From: Corallococcus carmarthensis
GTDB taxonomy: Bacteria; Myxococcota; Myxococcia; Myxococcales; Myxococcaceae
Reading direction: 5' to 3'
Length of the DNA stretch: 46,079 nucleotides
Assembly: GCF_003611695.1 (NCBI RefSeq)
Contig: NZ_RAWE01000062.1
Location: 1-46,079 of the forward strand
The position numbers and the translations under genes were made by a program. Under the pieces are notes generated by a model. It was not told where the DNA came from. It did not search any database and saw only the letters and a program-made list of their open reading frames with translations. Shown here piece after piece: positions 15,627 through 24,469 of this stretch (the stretch's first letter is position 1; each line of letters begins with the position of its first letter).

Positions 15627-17006
15627 TCAGTTCGCGGTGAACGTCGTGTCGTTGCGGTACAGCAACGTCTGGGACCAGTCCGCCGTGAAGACGAGCGTGT
15701 CCACGCGGTAGGTGCCCGCGCCCAGCGACGTGGAGAGGGTGAACGCGGACGTGTAGCTGCGCGTCTGGCCCGCGGTGAAGACCTGCGCCGTGTACGGCTT
15801 GTCCGTCACCAGCGCGGTGGTGGCTGCGTTGCGGATCTCATACTTCACCACCACCGTGCGCGCCGTGGAGGACGTCACGGTGCCCGTCACGTTGAAGGAC
15901 TGGCCGCGCGTCACCGTCGCCGGGCTCACCGTCGCCTTCGTGGCGGAGACCTGCGCCGGCTGCGGGTTCAGGCCCGCGTAGAAGCTCTTGAAGGCCGCCG
16001 CGGCGTTGGGGAACTCGGTGACGAAGGTGTTGCCGCCGCTGGCGTCCGCGCTGGACAGCTGGTGGTGGCCGTCCGACGCCTGGATGTCGAAGTACGAGTG
16101 GTAGCCCACGTTGTTCGCCGGGTTGAAGATGAACGCCAGCATCTGCTGCACGTAGTACGTGTCATCCCCGCCGCCGTTGGTGGCCGCGTCGTTGACGCCC
16201 CACTCGGGCACGGACAGCCGCTTGTTGTGGGACTGGGCGAAGCTCTTGAACTTCGTCAGCGCCGGACCGAACTGCGAGTTCCACACCGACTGCCACCGCG
16301 TGAGCGCGCACGAACCCGTGCAGCCCGCCGGAATCGGATAGGCGCCGTTCCAGCCCTGGTCGTACATGTCCAAGCCGATGTAGTCGACGTACGCGTCGCC
16401 CGGGTACGTGGCGCTCAGGTCCGCGGCGGAGATGTCGTAGTTCGGGTTCCAGTCGAACTCGAAGCCCGCGTTCGGCTGCTGCGTGCGCATGGCCGTCACG
16501 ATGCGGCGGAAGCACGCGGCGAAGTTCGCCTGCTGGCCGTTGCCGGAATACCAGGGCATCCAGCTGCCGCTGAACTCCCAGCCCAGCCGGATGATGGTGC
16601 CCTGGAGCTCGTAGGCCACCAGGTTCGTCGCCAGGTTCTTGAAGCGCGGGTCATACGCACCCGCCGCGCACGACGCGAGGTTGCCCTGCCCGCTGGGGAA
16701 CATCGCCACCGAGTAGTTGAAGCGCCGGCCCGCCTTGGCCTTCACCCACGTGCGCCACGCGCCCAGCTGCCAGCCCGGGTTCTCGATGTTGCCCCAGGAG
16801 TCCTTCGCCTGGTGCCCCTGGCCCATCTTCACGTCGAAGCCCAGCCAGGTGGAGTACGCGTTCACCGCGTTGGGCCGCGAGTACACCTCGCCCCGGTACA
16901 CGCCCGTCAGCGGATCCGCCGAGGCGGTCAGCCCGGCACACAGCGTGGACGCCATGGCCAGCGAGGAGGTGACGGAGACGAACAAGCGCTTGAGGCGCGG
17001 ATGCAT
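15627..17006 (-). CDS. Secreted GH26-like glycoside hydrolase with C-terminal Ig-like domain
   Basis: The 459-residue product begins with a signal peptide (RLKRLF, hydrophobic run, then TASA-DP). The catalytic part resembles GH26 or a close clan GH-A family: IIRLGWEFSGSW gives the acid/base Glu144, and LSVPEWGV gives the nucleophile Glu268. Four or more cysteines suggest disulfides. From about residue 350 an Ig/CARDB-like beta domain follows (VSPATVTRGQSFNVTG, VVVKYEIRN, AGTYRVDTL). The substrate is probably a beta-mannan or beta-glucan, but this is not settled. The start is ATG 17006 with GGGAGG close before it. A TTGACA hexamer (17068-17073, minus) overlaps the last codons of the upstream AraC gene, but I see no matching -10. 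Confidence 0.85.
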   Translation of the reverse strand: MHPRLKRLFVSVTSSLAMASTLCAGLTASADPLTGVYRGEVYSRPNAVNAYSTWLGFDVKMGQGHQAKDSWGNIENPGWQLGAWRTWVKAKAGRRFNYSVAMFPSGQGNLASCAAGAYDPRFKNLATNLVAYELQGTIIRLGWEFSGSWMPWYSGNGQQANFAACFRRIVTAMRTQQPNAGFEFDWNPNYDISAADLSATYPGDAYVDYIGLDMYDQGWNGAYPIPAGCTGSCALTRWQSVWNSQFGPALTKFKSFAQSHNKRLSVPEWGVNDAATNGGGDDTYYVQQMLAFIFNPANNVGYHSYFDIQASDGHHQLSSADASGGNTFVTEFPNAAAAFKSFYAGLNPQPAQVSATKATVSPATVTRGQSFNVTGTVTSSTARTVVVKYEIRNAATTALVTDKPYTAQVFTAGQTRSYTSAFTLSTSLGAGTYRVDTLVFTADWSQTLLYRNDTTFTAN

Positions 17007-17062
17007 GAGGGAGGCTCCCGGAGGGGGAAAGAAGCTATTTCCGACTCTCCTGGATTTACCAT

Positions 17063-18064
17063 TTACGTGTCAATGTAGACACCGCCCGGTTCACTGTCCG
17101 TGGGAGCGCGCCGATACGCGCCGGGCCCCACGCCCCAGCGGCGCTTGAAGGCCTTGCTGAAGGCGGGCGCGCTTTCGTAGCCGGCGCGCTCGGCGATGGT
17201 GTCCAGGCTGTCGGTGGATTCACGCAGCCAGCGCGCGGCGCGGATCATCCGCCAGTGGGCCAGGTAGTGCAGCGGCGTCTCGCCCACCAGCGAATGGAAG
17301 CGCGCGGCGAACCCGGAGCGCGACACGCCCACGGAGTGCGCCAGCCGCTCCACCGTCCAGGGCGTGCCGGGCTGTTCGTGCATCAGCGAGAGCGCGTTCC
17401 CGATGGCGGGATCCGCCAGCGCCTTCCATCCCGCCTGCTTCGCGCCCCCGAGCACCGTCTGGGCCCGCAGCGCGTGGACGAGCAGCACGTCCGCCAACCG
17501 GCCCAGCACCAGCGCGCTCCCTGGTCCCGGCATGGCGGTCTCCGCGGTGATGAGCTGCACGGTGGCGGCGAGCGAGGGCGTCCCCTGCCCCTCCTGCGTG
17601 GACAGGCGGATGAGGGAGGGGAAGGCGCGCAGCAACGGATGCGCCGGGTCCACGCCGAACTGGAAGCAGCCGGTGATCAGCGTGGTGAGCGGCCCCGTGC
17701 CGCCCAGCCGCGTGCCGGAGGGACGCAGCGCCTGGGACGGGACGAAGTCGCTCGCGACGGGGTTGCGGCGGCTGCCGTCATCCAGCACGTGCGCGGGCGC
17801 GCGGGGCAGCAACACCACGTCGCCCGCGGACAGGAACACCGGCTTCGCCGTGCCCTCCACCTGGAGGCGCAGGCTCCCTCGCGCCACCACGTAGAACGAC
17901 GCGTTGGCCTTGCGGGGCATGCGTACGGCCCAGGGCGCGCCCAGCTCGATGCGGCCGAAGAGCAGCGTCTTGAACCGCAGCGTCTCCAGCACGTCGGAGA
18001 CCACGTCGGTCTTTTCGTCCGGCGGCATTGGACTGGAAGACAGTTCTTTTGGACGCAGTGACAT
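17063..18064 (-). CDS. AraC-family regulator with cupin-type sensor domain
   Basis: This 333-residue regulator has an N-terminal cupin (Cupin_6/AraC_binding type, with SFYVVARGSLRLQVEG and AGDVVLLPRAPAHVL, residues about 55-100). The C-terminal AraC double helix-turn-helix is WTVERLAHSVGVSRSGFAARF followed by TIAERAGYESAPAFSKAFKRRWG. It is divergent from the SnoaL/NmrA pair with a 58-bp shared upstream region, the usual arrangement for a regulator of those genes. The ligand is unknown. The glycosidase gene follows on the same strand 56 bp downstream and could be read through. Confidence 0.92.
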   Translation of the reverse strand: MSLRPKELSSSPMPPDEKTDVVSDVLETLRFKTLLFGRIELGAPWAVRMPRKANASFYVVARGSLRLQVEGTAKPVFLSAGDVVLLPRAPAHVLDDGSRRNPVASDFVPSQALRPSGTRLGGTGPLTTLITGCFQFGVDPAHPLLRAFPSLIRLSTQEGQGTPSLAATVQLITAETAMPGPGSALVLGRLADVLLVHALRAQTVLGGAKQAGWKALADPAIGNALSLMHEQPGTPWTVERLAHSVGVSRSGFAARFHSLVGETPLHYLAHWRMIRAARWLRESTDSLDTIAERAGYESAPAFSKAFKRRWGVGPGAYRRAPTDSEPGGVYIDT

Positions 18065-18122
18065 GGAGCGTCCATAACGGGCGGCCTATTCCTGGTCCAT
18101 CACCTCTTGCAGGAGGCCACGC

Positions 18123-18554
18123 ATGGACCGCACTTCCCCTGACCTGACCCGGCTGATGGACGCGCACCTCGCGCTCATCGCCACGGACGTCGAACGCTGG
18201 CTCGCCCTCTTCACCGAGGATGCCGTCGTCGAGTTCCCCTACGCCTCCTCGCTTGGCGGGCCCGCGCGGATGGAAGGCATCGCGGCCATCCGCGCCTGGT
18301 TCGCGCCCATCACCAAGCACTTCCAGGGGCTCACCTTCACGAACGCCCGGCGCTACCCGGGCGTGGATGCGACTACGGGCTGGCTGGAGGTGCACGGCGC
18401 CGCGACGCTGCAACCCGGCAACATCCCCTACGAACAGGACTACGTGATGCGGCTCCAGGTGCGCGACGGCCGCATCGTGCACTACCGCGAATACTGGAAC
18501 CCGCTGGCCGCGCCCCGGGGCACCTTCGAGAGCTTCACCCGGGAGCAGGCATGA
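18123..18554 (+). CDS. SnoaL-like (NTF2-fold) protein
   Basis: This 143-residue protein fits the SnoaL/NTF2-like family: a start helix LMDAHLALIATDVERWLALF, then FTEDAVVEFPYASS, a central helix ending RAWFAPI, and the strand IVHYREYWNP. Members are small cone-shaped isomerases, hydratases or binding proteins, so the reaction cannot be assigned. CAGGAGG lies before the start. Its stop overlaps the next start (ATGA), so it is translationally coupled to the NmrA-like gene, and the two are probably controlled by the divergent AraC regulator. Confidence 0.88.
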   Translation: MDRTSPDLTRLMDAHLALIATDVERWLALFTEDAVVEFPYASSLGGPARMEGIAAIRAWFAPITKHFQGLTFTNARRYPGVDATTGWLEVHGAATLQPGNIPYEQDYVMRLQVRDGRIVHYREYWNPLAAPRGTFESFTREQA

Positions 18555-19399
18555 CGCGCGTCCTCGTCATCGGAGCCGCCGGCAACACGGGACGTCCCAT
18601 CGCGGAGGGGCTCACGGCGGAGGGCTTCACGGTGCGCACCGCCACGCGCGACACGCGACCGCCCGTCGCCGCCGCCGAACACGTGCGCTTCGACTGGGCG
18701 GACCCGTCCACGCATGGGGCCGCGCTGGAAGGCGTGGACCGGATGTACGTCCTCGCGCCCGGGCTGGTGGAGGACCCGTCCACCCTCATGATTCCCGTTC
18801 TCGAGCGCGCACTGGCCCGCGGCGTGCGGCGGGTCGTCCTGCTCTCCGCGTCCGCCGTTCCGGAGGGGGGCCCCGGGCTGGGACAGGTGCACCACTTCCT
18901 GCGCGCGCACGCGCCGGAGTGGAGCGTGCTCCAGCCCTCGTGGTTCATGCAGAACTTCACCAACCCCGGGCACCATCACGACGCCGGCCTCCGGCGCGAC
19001 GGCACGCTGGTGACGGCCACCGGCCAGGGACGGGTGGGTTTCGTGGACGCGGGGGACATCGCGGCGGTGGGCGTCCGGGCGCTCGCGGATGACGTGTCCC
19101 ATGACACCGGTCACGTCATCACCGGGCCCCAGGCGCTGAGCTACGACGACGTCGCGGCCATCCTGTCCCGGGTGTCGGGCCGCGCCATCCGGCACGTGCA
19201 CGCGACACCAGAGGAGGCCCAGCGGCACCTCCAGGCCTCCGGCATGCCGGAGACCTACGCGCGGTTGCTCACGATGCTCGACGGGCTCATTCGCGACGGG
19301 GCCGAGGACCGCGTGACGGACACCGTGCTCCGGGTCACCGGACGCGCGCCTCGCGACTTCGAATCATTCGCCCGGGCGCATACGAACGTCTGGCGTTGA
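18551..19399 (+). CDS. NmrA-like NAD(P)-binding protein
   Basis: This 282-residue atypical SDR/NmrA-type protein begins with VLVIGAAGNTGRPIAEGL, the GxxGxxG dinucleotide motif. VVLLSASAVPEGG and WSVLQPSWFMQNF follow, both usual in this group, which includes quinone reductases of the QorB type and redox sensors. Catalytic Tyr-Lys is not evident. ATGA overlap couples it to the SnoaL gene. Its last 36 bp overlap the 3' end of the convergent gene on the minus strand. Confidence 0.9.
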   Translation: MTRVLVIGAAGNTGRPIAEGLTAEGFTVRTATRDTRPPVAAAEHVRFDWADPSTHGAALEGVDRMYVLAPGLVEDPSTLMIPVLERALARGVRRVVLLSASAVPEGGPGLGQVHHFLRAHAPEWSVLQPSWFMQNFTNPGHHHDAGLRRDGTLVTATGQGRVGFVDAGDIAAVGVRALADDVSHDTGHVITGPQALSYDDVAAILSRVSGRAIRHVHATPEEAQRHLQASGMPETYARLLTMLDGLIRDGAEDRVTDTVLRVTGRAPRDFESFARAHTNVWR

Positions 19400-19834
19400 G
19401 TCCGTGGCCGAGCGCACGGCGCTCGTGCCCGCGACGGCAACGACGATGAGGGCCGTGAACGCCACGAAGGCACCGACGATCATCATCGGCAGCTTCACCC
19501 AGAAGGGCGTGCGGTCCCACGGGCGTCCCGTCAGGAGGCCCGTGAGGCCCGCGATGAGATAGGCGGCGCCCAGGAAGAACGTGGGCATCGCCAGGAGCTG
19601 GGGCAATACACCGTTGCCTCCCATGCCCAGCCAGACCAGCACCCCGATGATGACGGCGCCCAGCAGCACCAGGCCCGTGCCCTTCGCCAGGGTCCGCAGC
19701 GCTCGGCGCCGCACGGCGCCCGGCGTGAGCGGTTCGCCGGTGCTGCCCGTCTCGGTGGACAGCCGCTGCACCCCGGACAGGAGCTGACCTTCGAGGCCAG
19801 ACTTGCTCGGGGAGGACTTCGTCTCGGGGCTCAT
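19364..19834 (-). CDS. Small membrane protein, unknown function
   Basis: This 156-residue protein has a Ser/Thr/Gly-rich cytoplasmic N-terminus (about 50 residues) and three predicted helices: TGLVLLGAVIIGVLVWLGM, PTFFLGAAYLIAGLTGLL and MMIVGAFVAFTALIVVAVA. I do not recognise a family. ATG 19834 is the sensible start; the open frame continues far upstream only as an antisense shadow of the RND operon. No clear ribosome-binding site is seen. Its 3' end overlaps the NmrA-like gene by 36 bp. Confidence 0.72.
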   Translation of the reverse strand: MSPETKSSPSKSGLEGQLLSGVQRLSTETGSTGEPLTPGAVRRRALRTLAKGTGLVLLGAVIIGVLVWLGMGGNGVLPQLLAMPTFFLGAAYLIAGLTGLLTGRPWDRTPFWVKLPMMIVGAFVAFTALIVVAVAGTSAVRSATDSTPDVRMRPGE

Positions 19835-20011
19835 GGCCCGCGAATCTAGCGGTGCGCGGTCTCCGTTCGCCATCGCACGCGCCCCTCCTGGGCCCCGGTG
19901 GGGATGTCCGCTGGCGGGCAACCGCCCTTCCCTCCAGGCGGGTTGAGGGCCCGTGCCCCCGGTCGCACGTTGGAGCCCCCACTCCTCCGGGCCTGCCCGG
20001 CGGCCCTCCTC

Positions 20012-21364
20012 ATGAGCACGCCCCCACCTTCCGATCCGGACGCCTCGCGCGAGGCGACGTCCCCGCTCCCCCCGGAGGATGACGCGTCCGAGGCGGCGTC
20101 CGTGGACACCGGGGACGCGCCGCCCCCCCGCCGCCACATCCGCTGGGGATGGCTCCTGCTGCTCGCGGGCCTGGTCATCGCGGCCATCGTCGCCGCGCGG
20201 CTCCACCGTCCCCACCCCTCCGGAGCCACGGCGGCCGGTGGCCATGGCGGCGCGGATGGAGGCACGGGCGCGCGCGGCCCGAAGCCCGTGGTGACGGCCC
20301 AGGCGACGACGCGCGACGTGCCCGTGTCGCTCGTGGGTCTGGGCGCGGTGACCCCCACCGCGTCCGTGGCCGTGCACTCCCGGGTGGATGGACAGCTCAT
20401 GCGCGTGGCCTTCCAGGAGGGCCAGCTCGTCGGCGAAGGCGACCTCCTGGCGGAGCTTGATCCGCGCCCCTACCAGAGCCAGCTGGAGCAGGCCCGTGGC
20501 CAGCTCATCCGCGACGAGGCGCTCCTGGAGAACGCCCGGCTGGACCTGCGCCGCTACACCATCCTCGTGGAGCAGGACTCCGTCGCGCGCCAGCAGCTGG
20601 ACACCCAGCGCGCCCTGGTGCGCCAGTACGAAGGCATCGTGAAGGCAGACAAGGGCGCGGTCTCCGCCGCCGAGGTCAACCTCCTCTACACGCGCATCAC
20701 CTCGCCCGTCCCCGGCCGCGTCGGTCTGCGGCTCGTCGACCCCGGCAACATCGTCCATGCCGCGGACACGAACGGCATCGTCATCGTCAACACGCTGCAA
20801 CCCATCACGGTCATCTTCTCCATCCCGGAGGACCGCGTGCCGGACATCCTGGCGAAGCTGGACGCGCACCAGCCCCTCGTCGTCCAGGCCTATGACCGTA
20901 GCGCCCAGCGCCTGCTGTCCACCGGCACGTTGCTCACCGTGGACAACCAGATCGACCCCAACACCGGCACCGTGCGGCTCAAGGCGACGTTCCCCAACCG
21001 CGACTCGCGGCTGTTCCCCCAGCAGTTCGTCAACGCGCGGCTCATCATCGACACCCTGCGCGCTGCCACGGTCGTGCCCACCGCCGCGCTCCAGCACGGC
21101 GTCCAGGGGACGTTCGTCTACGTCGCGCAGCCCAACGACACCGTCAGCCAGCGCGCGGTGATGACCGGTCCGCCGGACGGCGACGACACCGTCATCACCC
21201 AGGGCCTGCGGCCGGGGGAGGCCGTGGTGGTGGAGGGCGCGGACAGCCTCACCCACGGAGCCGCCATCCGGCGCCAGCACGCGCTGGGCACGGGCCCCGG
21301 AGTGGGTGGCAGCGGAGCCGCGGGGACCGACGGCGGCCCGGGTGCCACGGACGGTGGGCGCTGA
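20012..21364 (+). CDS. mdtA: RND efflux periplasmic adaptor (MdtA-like)
   Basis: This 450-residue membrane-fusion protein links the RND transporters to the outer-membrane channel. It has an acidic, Pro-rich cytoplasmic N-terminus of about 45 residues, one helix (WGWLLLLAGLVIAAIVA), then the lipoyl half-motif VHSRVDGQLMRVAFQEGQLVGEGDLLAELD. A coiled-coil hairpin follows (QLEQARGQLIRDEALLENARLDL), then the second lipoyl half with TRITSPVPGRVGLRLVDPGN and the beta-barrel. It is anchored by a helix, not by lipidation. The C-terminus is a Gly-rich tail. The stop abuts the next start with no gap. The start is ATG 20012. Confidence 0.92.
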   Translation: MSTPPPSDPDASREATSPLPPEDDASEAASVDTGDAPPPRRHIRWGWLLLLAGLVIAAIVAARLHRPHPSGATAAGGHGGADGGTGARGPKPVVTAQATTRDVPVSLVGLGAVTPTASVAVHSRVDGQLMRVAFQEGQLVGEGDLLAELDPRPYQSQLEQARGQLIRDEALLENARLDLRRYTILVEQDSVARQQLDTQRALVRQYEGIVKADKGAVSAAEVNLLYTRITSPVPGRVGLRLVDPGNIVHAADTNGIVIVNTLQPITVIFSIPEDRVPDILAKLDAHQPLVVQAYDRSAQRLLSTGTLLTVDNQIDPNTGTVRLKATFPNRDSRLFPQQFVNARLIIDTLRAATVVPTAALQHGVQGTFVYVAQPNDTVSQRAVMTGPPDGDDTVITQGLRPGEAVVVEGADSLTHGAAIRRQHALGTGPGVGGSGAAGTDGGPGATDGGR

Positions 21365-24300
21365 ATGTCCGAACCCTTCATCCTGCGGCCCATCGCCACG
21401 TCCCTGCTGATGCTGGCCCTGCTGCTGGGGGGCGTGCTGTCGTACCGCCTGCTGCCCGTGTCCGCGCTGCCGGAGGTGGACTACCCCACCATCCAGGTCC
21501 TCACCTTCCAGCCGGGCGCGAGCCCGGACGTGGTGGCCTCCGGGGTCACCGCGCCCCTGGAGCGGCAGTTCGGGCAGATGCCCGGCCTCAACCAGATGAC
21601 GTCGTCCAGCTCCAGCGGCGCGTCCGTCATCACGCTCCAGTTCACGCTCGAGATGAGCCTGGACATCGCGGAGCAGCAGGTCCAGGCCGCCATCAACGCC
21701 GCCAACAACCTGCTGCCCACGGACCTGCCCAACCCGCCCATCTACAACAAGGTCAACCCCGCGGACACGCCGGTCATCACCCTGGCCCTCACCTCCGACA
21801 CCGTGCCGCTCACCCAGGTGGAGGACCTGGCGGACACGCGCATCGCGCAGAAGCTCTCCCAGTTGACGGGCGTCGGACTCGTGAGCATCAGCGGCGGCCA
21901 GCGCCCCGCCGTCCGCATCCAGGCCAACGGGCTCGCGCTGGCCGCGCATGGCCTGACGCTGGAGGACGTGCGCACCGCCGTCGCCGCCGCCAACGTGAAC
22001 AGCCCCAAGGGCGGCTTCGACGGTCCCCGCCAGGCCTACACCCTCGACACCAACGACCAGCGCCTGTCGAGCGAGGAGTACGCCCCGCTGATCATCGCCT
22101 ACCGCGACGGCGCCCCGCTGCGGCTGTCCGACGTGGCGCACGTCTTCGACGGCGCGGAGAACGTGCGGCAGGCCGCCTGGGCCGGCACCACGCCCGCCGT
22201 CATCCTCAACGTGCAGCGCCAGCCGGGCGCCAACGTCATCGCCGTCGTGGACAGCGTCCGCAAGCTGCTGCCCCAGTTGCAGTCCACCCTGCCCGCGACG
22301 GTGAAGGTGTCCGTGCTCAGCGACCGCACCACCACCATCCGCGCCTCCGTGCGCGACGTGCAGCACGACCTGATGTTCTCCATCGCGCTCGTCGTGCTCG
22401 TCATCTTCCTCTTCCTGCGCAACGCCTCCGCCACCTTCATCCCCAGCATCGCCGTGCCGCTGTCCCTGGTGGGCACCTTCGCCGCGATGTCGATGCTGGG
22501 CTTCTCCCTCAACAACCTGACCCTGATGGCGCTCACCATCGCCGCGGGCTTCGTCGTCGACGACGCCATCGTGATGATCGAGAACATCAGCCGCTACATC
22601 GAAGGCGGCATGCCGCCCATGGAGGCCGCGCTCAAGGGCTCCAAGCAGATCGGCTTCACCATCATCTCCCTCACGGTGTCGCTCATCGCCGTGCTCATCC
22701 CCCTGCTCTTCATGGGGGACGTGGTGGGGCGCTTGTTCCGCGAGTTCGCCATCACCCTGGCCGTGACCATCCTGCTGTCCGCGGTCGTGTCCCTGACCCT
22801 CACGCCCATGCTCTGCTCGCGGCTCTTGCACCGCCACCGGCCGGAAGAGGCCAACCGCTTCGAGCGCGTCGTGGGCGGCGCGTTCGACCGCGTGGTCGGC
22901 CACTACGACGTCGCGCTGACGTGGGTGCTGGGCCACCGCGCGCTGACGATGCTCATCGCCGCGGTGACGCTCGTGCTCACGGGCCTGCTGCTCTACACCA
23001 TCCCCAAGGGCTTCTTCCCCGTCCAGGACACCGGCGTGCTCCAGGGCATCTCCCTGGCGCCCCAGTCCATCTCCTTCCCCGCCATGTCCGAACGGCAGCA
23101 GGCCCTGGCCCGGGTGGTGCTGGAGGACCCGGCCGTGGAGGGGCTGTCGTCGTTCATCGGCGTGGATGGCACCAACACCACGCCCAACAGCGGCCGGATG
23201 CTCATCACCCTCAAGCCGCTGGCGGACCGGGACGCCTCCGCCACGGAGGTCATCCGCCGCCTCCAGCCGGCGCTGGACGGCGTGCCCGGCATCTCCCTGT
23301 CCCTGTCACCCGTGCAGGACCTCACGCTGGACAGCCGCGTGAGCCGCACCCAGTACCAGTACAGCCTCGGCTCCCCGGACGACGCGGCGTTGGAGGCCTG
23401 GACCCAACGGCTCGTCACCCACCTGCGCGAGCAGCCCGAACTGACGGACGTCTCCAGCGACCTGCAGAACGGCGGCCTGCGGCTCAACATCACCCTGGAC
23501 CGGGACACCGCCGCGCGGCTGGGCATCACGCCCCAGCAGATCGACGACGCCCTCTACGACGCCTTCGGCCAGCGCCAGGTGTCCACCATCTTCACCCAGC
23601 TCAACCAGTACCGCGTGGTGCTGGAGGTGCCGCCCTCGCTCCAGCGCGTGGACACCGCCCTGCGGTCCGTCTACCTGCGGTCCGCCACCGGCGGCGCCGT
23701 GCCCCTCGCGTCCATCGTCCACGTGACGCCGGGGACGGGGCCGCTCAGCGTCAACCGGCAGGACCAGTTCCCCGTCGCCAACGTCTCCTTCAACCCCGCG
23801 CCGGGCGTGTCCCTGTCCCAGGCGGTGAGCGCCTTCGACGGGGTGCGGGAGAAGCTCCAGATTCCCGCCTCCGTGCAGACCGCCTTCGAAGGCACCGCGC
23901 GCACGTTCCAGGACTCGCTCAAGCACGAGGGCTTCCTCGTGCTGGCGGCCGTGGTGGCCGTCTACCTGGTGCTGGGCGTGCTGTATGAATCCTACGTCCA
24001 CCCGCTCACCATCCTGTCCACGCTGCCGTCCGCGGCCATGGGCGCGCTGCTGGCATTGAGGGTGTGCGGGCTGGAGCTGGGGATGATCGCCCTCATCGGC
24101 ATCATCCTGCTCATCGGCATCGTGATGAAGAACGCCATCATGATGATCGACTTCGCGCTGGAGGCCGAACGCCTGGAGGGCAGGGCCCCCCGGGACGCCA
24201 TCCACGAGGCGTGCCTCCTGCGCTTCCGCCCCATCCTGATGACCACGATGGCGTCCATGCTGGGCGCGGTGCCCCTGGCGCTCGGCGGGGGCATTGGCGC

Positions 24301-24469
24301 GGAGCTGCGCCAGCCCCTGGGCATCGCCATCATCGGCGGGTTGATGGTCAGCCAGCTGCTGACGCTCTTCACCACCCCGGTCATCTACCTGGGCTTCGCG
24401 AGCCTGTCGCGCAGGGTCCAGCACCTGCGGCGGCACCCCGTCCCCGCGACGCCGCGGAGCCCGGCATGA
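21365..24469 (+). CDS. mdtB: RND efflux transporter, first subunit (MdtB-like)
   Basis: This 1034-residue inner-membrane transporter has the 12-helix RND layout. The proton-relay Asp pair is in [14 protein letters not shown] (TM4). Other signatures are FIRRP-like [15 protein letters not shown] at the start, [31 protein letters not shown], and [16 protein letters not shown] near the end. It exports amphiphilic compounds by proton exchange. Together with the next gene it resembles the MdtB/MdtC heteromeric pump of enterobacteria. Its stop overlaps the next start by 4 bp. Confidence 0.93.
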   Translation: MSEPFILRPIATSLLMLALLLGGVLSYRLLPVSALPEVDYPTIQVLTFQPGASPDVVASGVTAPLERQFGQMPGLNQMTSSSSSGASVITLQFTLEMSLDIAEQQVQAAINAANNLLPTDLPNPPIYNKVNPADTPVITLALTSDTVPLTQVEDLADTRIAQKLSQLTGVGLVSISGGQRPAVRIQANGLALAAHGLTLEDVRTAVAAANVNSPKGGFDGPRQAYTLDTNDQRLSSEEYAPLIIAYRDGAPLRLSDVAHVFDGAENVRQAAWAGTTPAVILNVQRQPGANVIAVVDSVRKLLPQLQSTLPATVKVSVLSDRTTTIRASVRDVQHDLMFSIALVVLVIFLFLRNASATFIPSIAVPLSLVGTFAAMSMLGFSLNNLTLMALTIAAGFVVDDAIVMIENISRYIEGGMPPMEAALKGSKQIGFTIISLTVSLIAVLIPLLFMGDVVGRLFREFAITLAVTILLSAVVSLTLTPMLCSRLLHRHRPEEANRFERVVGGAFDRVVGHYDVALTWVLGHRALTMLIAAVTLVLTGLLLYTIPKGFFPVQDTGVLQGISLAPQSISFPAMSERQQALARVVLEDPAVEGLSSFIGVDGTNTTPNSGRMLITLKPLADRDASATEVIRRLQPALDGVPGISLSLSPVQDLTLDSRVSRTQYQYSLGSPDDAALEAWTQRLVTHLREQPELTDVSSDLQNGGLRLNITLDRDTAARLGITPQQIDDALYDAFGQRQVSTIFTQLNQYRVVLEVPPSLQRVDTALRSVYLRSATGGAVPLASIVHVTPGTGPLSVNRQDQFPVANVSFNPAPGVSLSQAVSAFDGVREKLQIPASVQTAFEGTARTFQDSLKHEGFLVLAAVVAVYLVLGVLYESYVHPLTILSTLPSAAMGALLALRVCGLELGMIALIGIILLIGIVMKNAIMMIDFALEAERLEGRAPRDAIHEACLLRFRPILMTTMASMLGAVPLALGGGIGAELRQPLGIAIIGGLMVSQLLTLFTTPVIYLGFASLSRRVQHLRRHPVPATPRSPA

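Noticed and set aside
17068-17073. Promoter for the second glycosidase based on TTGACA
   Set aside because: A perfect -35-like hexamer, but no acceptable -10 follows at 16-18 bases and it lies in the end of the AraC gene.
19364-22936. A 1190-residue minus-strand protein
   Set aside because: Only its last 156 residues, from ATG 19834, look like a protein; the remainder is antisense to mdtA and mdtB.
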